A DNA stretch of 64,000 nt from Lactuca virosa (Eukaryota; Streptophyta; Magnoliopsida; Asterales; Asteraceae), in contig CAKMRJ010001112.1 of assembly GCA_928212115.1 (NCBI GenBank), positions 402,608,379 through 402,672,378 of the forward strand, in the 5' to 3' direction. The position numbers and the translations under genes were made by a program. A model generated the notes under the pieces. That model worked only from the letters and a program-made list of their open reading frames with translations. It made no database searches and was not told the origin of the DNA. Below, piece after piece: positions 33,462-45,104 of the stretch (position 1 is its first letter; every line of letters starts with the position of its first letter).

Positions 33462-34163
33462 CAGAGGTGAGCAAAACCGAACCTGGAAACCGAAAAGTTG
33501 ACAATAACCGACGAAACCGAAACCGAAACAAAAACTGACGGGTTGGGTTTTAGTTTTCCAAAAACCAAAAATTTCGGTTTGGGTTCGGTTTTGGAAATGG
33601 TAAAACCGAAATAAGCCGAAACTGAACCGATTGTATTAATTCTTTAAAATTAACATATTTTTATACATATAATATATATCAGTTTGAGTAACAAAAGACA
33701 CAAATAGCCATTTAGTTGGTTTGGGAAGGCGCTGCCCCTACAAACTGGAGTTCTAAAGTTTGATTCTTACTTAACGCATCATTATCTCGAATTTTTTATT
33801 TGATAGGAACCAAACTAATTGTCCCACATCAGCTGCTGGATAGAAACATATACACTCTTCATTGACTTAAATCCCCTATCTCTTTCAGTTACTTAAACTC
33901 TCATCCCACATCGGTTTGTAAAAAAAAATATCCATCATCCTAATCCTCTATATATTGATTTCTCAAGGCTTAGAAACTTAAGTTTGGATGGGGTTTGGGT
34001 TTGGGTTTAAACCCGGAACCATACCGATAAAAACTAGAAACCGACAAACCGAATCGATCGGTTTGGGTAGTGGGTTCGGTTTGTATTATTTAAAATCCAA
34101 TTATAGCGGGTTGTGTTCGGTTTTGGGTCAAAACCAACCCAAACCGACCCATGATCACCCCTA
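33462..34163. mobile_element. Non-autonomous hAT element, 702 bp, TSD GATTTTAG
   Basis: The ends CAGAGGTGAGCA and (reverse complement of right end) TAGGGGTGATCA form the TIR. A perfect 8-bp direct repeat GATTTTAG flanks it at 33454-33461 and 34164-34171. Subterminal DNA is packed with AACCGAAACCG-type repeats on the left and GGTTTGGGTT on the right. No transposase. The interior has two TCCCACATC motifs, one a perfect plant snRNA upstream element followed by a TATA box. It interrupts the leader of Copia A. Confidence 0.93.
33903..33956 (+). promoter_or_regulatory. snRNA-type promoter signature (USE plus TATA) inside the hAT element
   Basis: ATCCCACATCG (33903-33913) fits the plant snRNA upstream sequence element consensus RTCCCACATCG exactly. 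TATATATT follows at 33949-33956, leaving 35 bases between them, close to the spacing described for RNA polymerase II-type plant snRNA genes. A weaker copy (GTCCCACATCA) is at 33821. Whether it drives transcription is unknown. Confidence 0.4.
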
Positions 34164-34171
34164 GATTTTAG

Positions 34172-35295
34172 AAATCCTAACCCCCTTTGCCTAATTTTCG
34201 AAAATTGATTCTCCCTTTTGGGGTTTACCTTGTTTCCTTATTTATTATTTTAAAAGTTTTAAAATTTGAACAATTAAAACCTGATAAACCGTAACTTGTT
34301 TTCGAAAATATAAAAGGCTTGGGATTAGGATTAAATTTGAATTATTTTTATTAATTGGTTAATTGTAAATAATTATTTAATCCATAATGATTTAATTAAT
34401 TTAATTAATTGTTTAATTAAAAGATAAAGATTAAATCAAAATTGGTTTATTTTTAAATTAAATTAATTATTATTAATTTCAAAAATTTAAACTTAAACCT
34501 AGTAATTTAAAAAAGTTTTAAAATACACATTATACTATATAAAATGAAAAGATCAATATATTATATGTATAAGACAAGTCAGTCAAATCGCTAGTACACC
34601 TCATTCACGAGGTCATACTATAAGGGGACTTTAAGGAAACTATCTATAAAATGACTGTCATTGGGTATCCACTCTTACCCACCACTCTCTTATATGGATG
34701 AGGGTCGTTAGCCGAACGAATTTGATAGGATATAATCTCATCAATAAGTATAATGATATAGAGTAACTAAACTATCTTTATAAAATCCCACTCTAGTTAC
34801 TTTAGGAAAAATGTGAAAAATATGCTAATCCATGAAAACACACATCATGCTTTATATGTCGTTAGTGGAGCGTGTGTGGTTAACCGACACACTAATAGGG
34901 ACTGTAAAGAGATATAATGGGCATCTTGAAAATTATCATCGTTGATGGAGCGTTTGTGGTTAACCGACACATCAACGAGAGATGATAAAGGACAACGAGG
35001 TTGTCAAGTGGATTTGCATGGTTATTCACATCTCGTTTGTGATCCTCAGCATCCCAGTCACAAAAGTGAGAGCATAATATGAGATTAAACATGTCATTGA
35101 TCAAAAGATCTAGGAATTTCATAAGATTGGAATTGGTAAAAGCTTTACCTACCTAAAATAGATTCGAATTTGATTACGACATCCCTCTTCAAACTTCGAA
35201 TCGAAAAATATGGATCCTAGCCTAAATTTAAATTTTGGGTTAATAATTAAGGATTAAAATCAACTAACTCAAATTCTCTTTTCTCCTAATTTTAG
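34172..35295 (+). other. 5' leader of Copia A with conserved hairpins
   Basis: Non-coding. From about 34560 it parallels the leader of element B (58450-59226), including CAGTCAAATCGCTAGTA, CTATAAGGGG and the hairpin cluster 34860-35064. Hairpin 1: TTAGTG/CACTAA (34862-34867, 34890-34895). Hairpin 2: CGTTGATG/CATCAACG (34940-34947, 34970-34977). Both have GGTTAACC in the loop. Hairpin 3: TTTGTGA/TCACAAA (35036-35042, 35058-35064). Confidence 0.7.
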
Positions 35296-36059
35296 ATGTA
35301 TTATGAAGATAGAAATGGTCTTCCTCGTTCTTTTGAAAATGGTTTTCCTCTTTGTTCTAAAGATGATTTTTCACATTCCGGTCAAGGTAAAAATGTTTTC
35401 CATTCTTCAGGAATTGGTGGACATCATGCTTCTTCAACTCTTCCATCTCCTCCTCCAATGACTCTCCCAACGTCATGTTTTCATCAAGTTGAAAGATATG
35501 AAACAACTCAAGCCCTATTGGAATGTAGACATCAAGATGAAAATTTTGTGTGTGCACATGTTCTACAAATGAAATCGTACATTGACAAGTTGGATAGAAT
35601 CAATGTCATTTTCCCAAGGGACCAAGCTGTTGATTTGGTTCTACTCTTGCTTCCTAAGTTATATGGTCAGTTTGTTGAAAACTTCCATATGAGGAATCTC
35701 GATGTTAATTGATCTGACCAAAATTTTGATAGTTGCTAAAGCAGAAATGTTGAAGACCACATCTGAAGCAGAGTTGCTTATAAGGTCTAATTGCAAGGTT
35801 TCCATGGACATTGGTGATGGTGACATTAGTGGTTCAGAAAAAATTTCTCTTCCCAATGGAAAGGGATTAACCAAGGTCAAACGGTTTGATCATATGGTAA
35901 AGAGAAAGGATCGTTATGAGATCATCCCATATATTAAATCCAAAGAGTCCATTTGTTTTTACTGCCAATTGAGGTGACATTGGTTGTGAAACTGCCCAAA
36001 TTACCTAAAAGATCTCAGAGATGGTAAAGTCAATTCGAATGACTCTACTTCAGGTATAT
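35296..36059 (+). pseudogene. Copia A gag remnant
   Basis: The + strand frame 35296-35712 keeps part of the gag domain (DKLDRINVIFPRDQAVDLV, LYGQFVENFHM), aligning with 59570-59800 of element B, but the N-terminal SNYNDW-type region is missing. A frame change near 35705 leads to 35702-35977, which carries half of a zinc knuckle (CFYCQL); a stop falls inside the knuckle. Nucleocapsid function is lost. Confidence 0.8.
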
Positions 36060-39000
36060 CCATTATCTAAATCCATTATTTTTACAAGTTCCTATTCATA
36101 GACTCTTAATACATTATGTGATGATCATATTTGATGTTATTGGAGGATCTAAGAGAAATAAGGAAGCTTAAGCAGAGTGAGCTGAATCTGATCGTGGGAA
36201 ATGGACTTCGGTCACATGGTTCGATGATCGGAATTTGGAGCTACTACTAAGGAGTTAGTATAATTTAATAGATTGATATTCTCTTAGGAAATTCATAGAA
36301 ACATAGTTTTTCATTTTATGCGTTGTAAGGATAAGTTCCAATTTTTCGTTTATTTTCAATAAAAGTGAAATTTTGGTTTATCTAGTTGCCTTATTTATAT
36401 GTCCTTTAAATGGAATTTATGAAAGTGTTGGTTACGTTTCTAATATTACCAATATTAATTGTGGATTTGATTCTTATTATATCGCATGTGGTATTGTCAT
36501 AATTGACCAAGTGAAAAGAAATCTCATCATCAACTGGACAGATACTTGGTATTGTAGAATTCGCATTGTATAGTATATGAGAATCTTGTTAATTGGAAAA
36601 TTATAACTAATTCATTGATCACATGTTTATGTGAGTCAAGTGAATGACTAATGGATCTAGTAGATGTTGATATGGACTATTATGATCCACCACAAAGGAC
36701 GATAACTCTATTCGTCATGATTTTTTGATGTTTCAGTAAATATGGTTATGTTTATAAGATTAAGAATAATTCAGATACTTTGAAAAGATTCGAAGTGTAG
36801 CAAAACGAATAAGAAGAATCTATTAGGCATAAATATAAAAGATTCTTCAATCTGAGAAGAAAGGAAAATGCTTTAGTATCATGTTTTATGATCATCTTAG
36901 TGAGTGTGGATTTATATCACAATTAATCCTAGAAGAACATCTTAGTGCAATTGTATGACTAAGAAGAGAATCATATATTTTTGGAAATAGTTCGATCATA
37001 GATGAGTCATACTTCATTCCAAATCTAGTTTTAGAGCCATACTATAGTAACTATGAATCATATCTTGAAACTCCTTTTCAAACTAAGAAGATTGAAAACA
37101 CCTTGAAATATGTGGAGTTAAGAATGTTTTCTTACTCTAGCACATGGAGTTGTGATGTTTTCATTAATTGAGAAACAAAGATAAACTGAGACCTATTCTA
37201 TGAAGTGTTTGCTTGCCGAAAATCCACACAAACTTTTGAATATTTGTTTTAGCTCGTCAAGGAATGTTTCTTGAGAGAAAACTCATATGTCAAGAAGTCA
37301 GTGGGATTCGTATTGATCTTGAGAGTTTTAAGAGTCAATAGACAACAAACCTTTTAGTTATCACTAGCACGTGGCCCGAGCTTGATAACTGATCATGTTT
37401 GGTTGACACATTCTTATTTCTATGCACCGCTAGTTGAGTTGGCAATGCTTATGAGTTCTATGTTTTTCATTTAACTACAAAAGAAAATCGTGTGGGTCAA
37501 TGAAAGTGCATTAATCAATATGGGTGAGCTGCTAACGACATGGAAGTACTGGTAGGCCCTTGTGCCGCCATAGGGCAAGAAATTTAGAATAGTGAAGTTC
37601 AGACCATGAAGGAAAACTAAATTTGAATTTGGTTTTGCCTTAAACCTTGTCTTATGATTGTAGGTTGTAAATGACAGATTCACATGGATAGGAATATATA
37701 AACTATAATTGTAGGTGGCAAAGGTTTCACTTTAATTCATGAGAATGATTATGAGGAAATATTTTCACTGGTAGATTTTAAAGATCTGATAAAGATCAAT
37801 ATGGATATTGGTTGTGTTATTTGCATTCTTAAATTCACAATATGATTACGGCATCCCTCTTCATATTTTGAATTGTAAGGAATGGAAAGGAATTGTTTGA
37901 AATTTAGAAACATATATCTATGAGTTCTGAAAGGGTTTAAACACACACATATGATGTCCAATGAAGGTGTATAAGCTTAAGAAGTCTAGTTGGAGACTTA
38001 TCAAAGCATCGCGTAACAAAAATCTATACTTCAGTAAGAAAGTCAAGAGTATTGATTTCTAGAAGTCCAATTGATTTCTGGGTACATGTCAAAGCTAGTG
38101 GGAGCATAATTGTTATGCTAGTATTGTATATTGACAATACTATTCATAGGGAACAAACTTTCCAAATTGCAAATTGCACAATTTGGGAATTGTTTCGCTA
38201 AAGTAGACTTAAGGGAGAGGGCACTCGTACTTCTTTTCGAATCTAAATGCTTAGATTGTATAGTTTAATAGAACTTAGTCATAGAAATATATGAATATCA
38301 TGTTGAAATGGTTCAACGTAGGAAATTCAATATATGAAACTTTTATAGCAAGAGACTGAACAAATATCAAATCCTTATGTGAGACATAATGAATCGAGTC
38401 TCATATGCTTCGAATATAGGATCTATTACATATGGTATAATATTCACTTATTCTGATTTTTCCAATGCTTAGAGCATTGTAAGAAAAATGACTAGAATTT
38501 TATGACTGAAGTTGTTAAACAACTGTTAAGAACATTCTAAGGTTATACCAAAGTACTGGTTGCTTGTGAATAGTTAGAAGTATGATATTAATTTGGATGG
38601 ACCATAGTGACACAATTCTGGATTGAGATGGTTTGTAATTAGAATTGATGGTCATATGGTCATATGGAAATGTTTCATAATGGGAGATAGTTGAAAAGTC
38701 TACATGTGAGGTGGAAACTTTAATGCAAAGAGAAGCTTTCAAGGAGTGTACCTTAAATTAGAAACTACCATGGAATTGTTTCTAGTAACAAAGTTCCAAT
38801 GAGACATTCTGTAATATCAAAGGACCAGTCTTTGAGACTTTAGAATCTTGATATCACAGGAAATTAATGCATGTTAAGTTGGAATTTCATCACATCTTGG
38901 ATAGTGATAAGAATTTGGAATTGTAAAATGAGCATCATTGGAATAATGTCCAGTTGATCTGTTCACAAAGGAAGGACCATAAAGAGGCATGGTATGCATG

Positions 39001-39100
39001 TTCATAACATGACATGACTGATGTTTAATTCAAGTCATTAGTTGATTACTCGAAACACTATACAATGAATAAAGTCATAATTATTATGGTGATTAAATAA
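36060..39100 (+). pseudogene. Copia A pol remnant (protease to RNase H), heavily eroded
   Basis: Order and spacing follow element B: a protease/linker trace (36120-36200, AGTGAGCTGAATCTGATCG matching B's AACCTGATCATGGG segment), integrase and RT traces scattered through 36700-38500, and an RNase H trace (38500-39000). Deletions and stops are so frequent that no domain motif survives intact. Region 39080-39880 is the 3' untranslated part, parallel to 63300-64000 of element B. Confidence 0.7.
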
Positions 39101-39891
39101 TAGAGATCATTTTTATTTAATAGATTTTGATACCATAGTTAATTAGTTTATTATCGTGTTTCATTTTGCATGTTTTACTTCCTGAATAATTTGATTATTC
39201 GAAACTCCATAGTTGCTCATACTTTAGAAAGTAAATAGTGAATGAAGACTGTTATGAATTGGATTGTAGCTTGTCTAAGGAGTTTAGACATAGCAATTGT
39301 GTTGCTACAACTTTGATGAGTACTTAGAAAATGGATATTTGAGTATTGGATAAACCCACACTCAGAGCATTACTTCATCGATTATATCACGAGTAATTCT
39401 GCGACAATAATATCTTATATTCTTGAAATGGAGATATATGAGTTTCAATTTAGAAGTCAGTTGTACATTGGTATTGTGAAAATGCATCAGTAACTTGATG
39501 TTATAAAAGGTCGTGTCATGTGCGATTTGGTGTGTAAAATATACAAGCATATGAGTCAAAGTTTATTTGTTACTTTTTCCCTGACGGGAAAAGCAATATC
39601 TTTGGGCCCCTCGGTGATTTGGTGTTAACTTATAGTGTTAGGCCCAACCATGACTAAATTGATGTGTTCAATTAAAAGTCTTATGACGTCATCACAAATC
39701 AAGAAATCGGGAAACATAATTTTGGACAATGATATTGATTCTAATCCATGTCTCATATCTATATGATATCTTGTAGAATGAAGGAATATTTGATTACTTA
39801 TCTATATGACAGTTTCTTTGGAAGCACCCTTTGCTGTCTAGTTTAGAAGTTATACCTGTAATTTAGTTTTAGACTTATCCAAGTGGGAGAC

Positions 39892-40760
39892 TGTTGGATT
39901 GGGTGTCTAAGCCAATAACTAAATTAGTATAATGTTGAATTATTAGCAACGTCCTTTTGGGTTGCCCTCAAACCTAGTAATTGACTGGAATGCTTTTTGG
40001 CGAGAGAGCGACTGATTTATTAATTTATTATATGTTTAATAAATTAATTAGAAATTTAATAAATTATTTATTAATATATTATGAGAATAATATATTAATT
40101 AGAAATAGTATTGTTTAATTTAAAATTAATCAGAAATTAATTGGAACTAATTTTAGGATTAATTAAAAGTGGAAGGACTAAAGGTGACAATGTTCAAAAG
40201 TTGAACATTGACCAATTCTAGAACCTCCCATAGGGGGACAATTCTAGAGGAGTTCTAGAGGCTTTCTAGAGCTTTTCTTGGGCTCTAAGGAAACTTGGAT
40301 GCCTTAAGGGGAAATCAAAAGGATTAGGGTTATCTAAAAGGAACATGCCTTATCATTAGCCTCCTTATCACCTATATAAACCCCCTTGGGTTATGATTTT
40401 CGAAATCACTTCATTCCAAAGAGAGAATTCAAAAATTTCCTTCCTCCCCCTCTCTCCTCTTAAGCCTCCAACTTTCTAGGGTTTGGGTGTGAGCCATTAG
40501 AGGCACAAGACTTCTAGTGCTTGCTTTCTAAATACCAACAAGGAAGGATTACTAGTTTATTTGCTATAATAAACTAAGGTATGCATTTTTTTAATAACCC
40601 TTTAGTAATTTCGAAAATAGCAATGTAGTTTTAGGGTTGTTGATATTCAATAGTTGTTTGCAGATCATAGTGAGAGCATAGATCCTTTAGGGTGCATGTG
40701 AACTTAGGGTTTATGTTTTTCCGCCATAAATAGATTTTTTGTAACAAATAAAACCCATCA
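39892..40760 (+). repeat. 3' LTR of Copia A, 869 bp
   Basis: It follows the purine tract AAGTGGGAGA (39881-39890). It starts TGTTGGATTGGGTGTCTAAG and ends AAACCCATCA, with a TATATAA box near 40373. It shares its start, TTTTGGGTTGCCCTCAA segment and end with the LTRs of element B and the solo LTR at 52934-53693. Confidence 0.92.
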
Positions 40761-41164
40761 TATATAAGAAGAATTTATATGATAGAAGGAATTATTGGAA
40801 ATGCTATGAAACTTTAGCGAATTCCGATGATAATCATGTTGATAAATCACAAAATTTTGTTTGCTCATGTTCATGTTCAAAGGCTCATTTGAATAAATCA
40901 AAGTCTAACAATCCATTAAAATTTTCTAATCAAAATTACGACTCATAAATGTTTGAGAAAACAAAAGCACAATTTGGTTAAAAATCCTATTACAAGAAAT
41001 GTGTGAAATCAAAATGAATTGGGAAACAAAAATTTATTTCAAAAAAGGTTGTTTTACAACATCATGTTCACAAAAAAAAGATTATCCAATTGATTTGATT
41101 CCAAAAGTGAAGACTTTCATTCAAAATCCAAAATCATTGTGGAGATCAATCTTTGTGACAAGAA
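40761..41164. other. Unassigned AT-rich segment
   Basis: The + strand shows broken frames (for example CSCSCSKAHLNKSKS near 40865) that could be retroelement debris, but no family was recognised. Confidence 0.4.
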
Positions 41165-41376
41165 GATAAATCTTCCCCAATTTAGACATTTTTTTTTGCA
41201 ATATGCACATTTACCAATCTCCCAAAGAAATCAAACAATTTCCATAACCTTCTAGCCTCCATATCTATTGGAAAATTTGTGATGTAATAAGTTACATATA
41301 CATTTTCAACCAATTTGTGATTAAGGTTACACTTATTATCTCTAATATTATATTGATAATCTTTGTGTAGCACCAT
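41165..41376 (-). pseudogene. RRM-domain fragment, probably from a LINE ORF1
   Basis: The minus frame contains YYITNFPIDMEARRLWKLFD followed by FFGRLVNVHIAKK. This matches the RNP2-helix-strand part of an RRM of the type carried by ORF1-like proteins of plant LINEs. Upstream and downstream frames are not informative. Confidence 0.55.
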
Positions 41377-41399
41377 TGATTAAGAAATTACAGTATGTA

Positions 41400-41632
41400 G
41401 GGCGTGTTCGACAAAATTAGCTGATAGCGGGTGACTTGTAGCGGATAGCGGGTAACTTGTAGCTTGTAGCGTTTTGTTAAACGCTACATGAAGTAGCATT
41501 TGGATTTGGAGCGTTTTGTTTAAACTAAACGCTAGAAGCTTGTAGTGCCGAACGAGACTTTCTGTTCAAAACGGAACGTTTTGTCAAACGCTAGAAGCTA
41601 GAAGCTCTCAAACGCTTCGTGCCGAACACGCC
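41400..41632. mobile_element. MITE, 233 bp, GGGCGTGTTCG ends
   Basis: The left end GGGCGTGTTCGACA and the right end (reverse complement GGCGTGTTCGGCA) form a TIR. Inside are several AAACGCTA/TAGCGTTT repeats in both orientations. Ends and subterminal repeats resemble hAT-type MITEs. No clean target duplication was found. Confidence 0.75.
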
Positions 41633-43149
41633 TGTAATCAGTTCCCAATGAAAAAAGGATAATGTCACAGTCAAACAACCCCCACCCCCACCCAGAGATA
41701 CCGCAGGTGAGAAGTTCGCCGTCAGGGATTCACAACATCTATTTAGATATGGTTAGTGAATATTCCTTATTTATAAATCTATTGGCACCTTAATGAACAC
41801 TAAAATTAAATGAGTTTCATACATACTTTTTCAAAAATATCAAAATTTTGATTTAAGAAAATATTACATTTTGAAAATTTCAAAGCATTTTATCTGTAAA
41901 GTAGTTCGGGAAGCAGATGTAGGAGTTCCAAAAGCATGCATTTTGAAATTATATTACGGTTTTCAAAAATTAGGGAAGTGGTTTTGAACTACTATTACTT
42001 TCGAAATTATGATATAATTAAGATGAAATTCTTTTCCAAACATATATTGCGATGCACAATACTTAAATTGAAACAAGGAAATACAAGCGTTGCTAAATAC
42101 TGATTAATAAGAACTATTACTAGCCATCTCCTTTTTTCCTATGGAATTATGGGTACTAGTATGAGAATTTTGCTTTTTCCCGACAATCAAGACTTGACTG
42201 TCCAAAATGTCTTAAATGTCATGGAAAATAGAGGTTTTAAGATTAGCATGCCATGCGGATTTGGCTAACTAGTTTTCCGTATGACTAATTTTTTCTTTGA
42301 TTTCGTGGTATGGGTGTCCTTACATAAATTTTCAATTTTTGTTGTTTTATCCTGTACCAAATACTCAAAATAATATTAGTTTGTACACTTTAAACACCGT
42401 CTTGGGCATCAAGGATCCTAAAAAAATTACCCATATGCTCAAGAAAGGCCATACATACAGACTTATGTGTGCCCTCTACTACTAGGCCCTCAACTAAAGG
42501 ATAACCAGAAGTTAAGTATTCGAGATACATGAACACAAAGATGCCGCAATCTTCTAATGCCATCCCCTACTAAGATGAACCTTCAGCCTCGATGGCTCGA
42601 TCCACTTTAGTTTCACAAAATGTCAGCTCGATATTTGCTTTTGTCTGGTAATCTATAGTATATTATAACGACCTGAGGTTACATTCAGACAACTCAAAGT
42701 TTGGTTTTAAAACTGTTGAAGTATTTCAACTTACTACAAACCCATGAACGATGTTTTCCATACGTGTCTCAGTAACTGCCAAAGAACTAGTAGTACAACC
42801 TTTAACGACCCAAAGATCTTGAACAATTGTGGAGAGTGTGTCTTTAAGTACAACCAATCGATCTTTTAGATTTAGTGGCAAATCAGACGATGGTGGTCGT
42901 CACAAAAATTGTCGATTGAGAGACCACGGTCATTAAAACTATCGGAACTCATGACAAGGTTTGATCGCTCTATAAGCGGTGGAGGAAGTCTCAAAATAGG
43001 GTGGGGTACCATATAGGAAAAATTATGAATCTCAACATCTTCATCAGGCTATTCAATGGCAGATAATTAGTCGTAGAGAACCTTAAATTCTCAACAATAA
43101 TCGGCGATATATATTTTCCTATTTGATGGGTGTATATTAGAAAGGAAAA
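41633..43149. other. Unassigned region
   Basis: No confident feature. Around 42860-43060 the minus strand has a protein-like stretch (VEIHNFSYMVPHPILRLP) flanked by stops; I do not recognise it. The rest is AT-rich with frequent stops. Confidence 0.4.
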
Positions 43150-43990
43150 TAATATACATCAAAAAATATTTTTCCTATTTGATGCCACAAGAACTCGGAT
43201 GAACAAGACGTTGATGCCACAAATACGGAATGCATGAAATAAGAGCGACAAGAGAAAAAGACTTGGATGACCCCGGGTACACGTCACAAGAGCTATCCGA
43301 CCTAAGAAGAATTTGTTTTTTTATGCGATCCTTCACAGAAAAACAACGTTGGATCAAATTCAATAGAAAAATTATTGTTAGGTGGTGAATTTATGAACAA
43401 ATATAATATTTTTAATAATGTTAGGAGCAACAAGAACATTGTGCAGGTGTAAGGGTCGATGGTGAGAATAAAGGGTCGTACGACCGGTGTGGGTAACGAG
43501 TATTTTAGAACCATTGCCAACAAGAACCGTATTAAAATTGATCGTATTCCTAAGAGATTTGATAATACATGAGCCCGATGCAAGGAAAGAAGTGGGCCCG
43601 TGTCCATATACCATGCGTTGTCGAGCGGCTCGGAAACCGACACGATGTTAAAAAGTTGAGTCAAATTGGTTGCTTGATCTTGTAAGGCGGGTGGGAACCA
43701 TTTCCAAGGGGTTGTGAAACCCAGTTGATAAGGAGCAGTGGTGTCAACAGGGAAGTGAGCAACAAGCAATGGTGGCAAGAAGACGGTCGTCGATGGAGCA
43801 CTGTCGAGGAGGTCCGACTATTGTAGATGTTGCTGTTGTCGCTGTTGTTACGAGCTGTTGGAGCTGCGAGGGGGATACCAAAGATTCATCAGCCAACCAT
43901 ACCCCCAAGGAGGCAGCGGCCAGCCGTAAGGCTGCCGGAGAGAAGCCGATGATGGCTGGTTGTTGTTGATGCTGATCGGACGGACAACGT
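43150..43990 (-). pseudogene. copia gag-pol fragment (gag end, protease, GAG-pre-integrase)
   Basis: Minus strand: a Pro/Trp/Tyr-rich gag tail (SLRQPYGWPLPPWGYGW, about 43940-43890), a protease-like segment (NAWYMDTGP, about 43618; VLVGNGS near 43520), and a GAG-pre-integrase end (LWHQRLVHPSS, about 43205). Frames change at least twice, and the leading Asp-Ser-Gly is altered. It belongs to a different copia lineage from A and B. No LTR can be tied to it with certainty. Confidence 0.7.
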
Positions 43991-43999
43991 TGATCACAG

Positions 44000-44812
44000 G
44001 TTTGGTTTCACCGATTATTTAATGGAATTTCTAGGTTGCATTAAACTTACTTGCACAACCGAAATATCATAAAATGTAATTATGGGTACATGCAACTTAG
44101 AGATCTATGTCTTTTCTCATTATAACAACATACTAGTGAAACAATCATAAACCCTATCATATTCAAAATCAATAGATTGGAATACATACCTTTAGTGTTA
44201 TAATTGTATGTAACACTCTTGAATCCTTATATCTGCTTCAGAAAGCTAGCACCAAAAATATGGTTGTCTTTAATGGCTCACACCTAAACCCAATAAACTC
44301 TATAATGAACTTGAGGAGAGAGGAGGGAGAGGGAATTTTCGGCTCTTGCTTCACAATGGATCAAGTGGTCGAAAATCCTAGCTATAGGGTTCTATTTATA
44401 ACTACTAGGATACTATGATAAACTTTAATTTGAATATTATAATATTCAGATTTAATTAGATATCCCTATTAGCTAAAGAAGGCTTCCAAAACCCTTCTTA
44501 AGCTCCCTAAAAACCGTCCACCTAAGGAGGGTTCTAGAATCCCGCATTTGCTCAACTATTGATTCATTGCAATTCAATCCTTGTACCTTTAATTAATCCA
44601 AAATTAATTTATAATTAATTATGATTAATTCTAAGTTAATTATAATCAATTTCTAATTAATTTATTAATCATATAATAAATTGATAAATCATTTCCTCTC
44701 TCTCATAATATCATTCCTAACTATTTCTGGTTATTAGGGCAACCCAAAAAGGACTTTGATTTTATTCATAAGATTATACCAATTTAGTTAAGACCTTAGA
44801 CACCTTTGGTGA
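44000..44812 (-). repeat. Copia LTR related to the A/B family (minus)
   Basis: Minus-strand reading has GGTGTCTAAGGTCTTAACTA, then CTTTTTGGGTTGCCCTAATA, an AT-rich part, a TATAAATAGAACC box (near 44390) and GTTGCATGTACCC near its end, all in the order seen in LTRs of A and B. The terminal TG and CA are not clear, so boundaries are approximate and it could be a solo LTR or a fragment. Confidence 0.65.
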
Positions 44813-44814
44813 GA

Positions 44815-45104
44815 TAAAAACTCTAAAAATCGAATAGATTCAAACAGATAATAACAATCAAACACAAAAAATGAATCAAGAATGTGTCGAATGATTATAA
44901 GTCAGAGCCTCAGAAGAGCTCGATAAAGAACTGCTACTGTAGAGGTGTGTAGGGTTTACAATGACACGATTAGCGAATACACGATACATGCATGCACCTT
45001 AAATAGTAAAACCCTAATCATTAATCACGGGTGGACATGCCCAACCCGGATACACAAAAAGACTAAGTAAAAGGCCCAAAAGACGCAACATTAAATACCC
45101 AACA
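44815..45104 (-). repeat. 3' LTR of the Sirevirus-like element
   Basis: It starts TGTTGGGTATTTAATG at 45104 (minus) right after the purine tract GGGGGAGAT. The far end, about TTTTTATCTCACCA near 44815, is inferred from the start of the next LTR-like sequence. Confidence 0.6.

Larger units (their letters stand above)
32690..40760 (+). mobile_element. Copia element A, full length but coding-dead
   Basis: Truncated 5' LTR (about 32690-33300), primer binding site at 33302, a long leader containing a hAT insertion, gag and pol remnants, a purine tract (AAGTGGGAGA) and an 869 bp 3' LTR (39892-40760) that starts TGTTGG and ends CCATCA. The two LTRs look roughly 90% or more identical over their shared part by eye, yet the coding region is far more decayed than that of its relative B (57059 on). 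The 5' truncation prevents finding a target duplication. Confidence 0.9.

Noticed and set aside
43769..43969. 66-codon + strand frame rich in Cys, Ala and Val
   Set aside because: It is the antisense of a minus-strand copia gag tail.
44000..44812. Calling this a solo LTR with a TTTGGT target duplication
   Set aside because: A shared TTTGGT lies near both edges, but the implied termini would not be TG..CA, so boundaries were left open.
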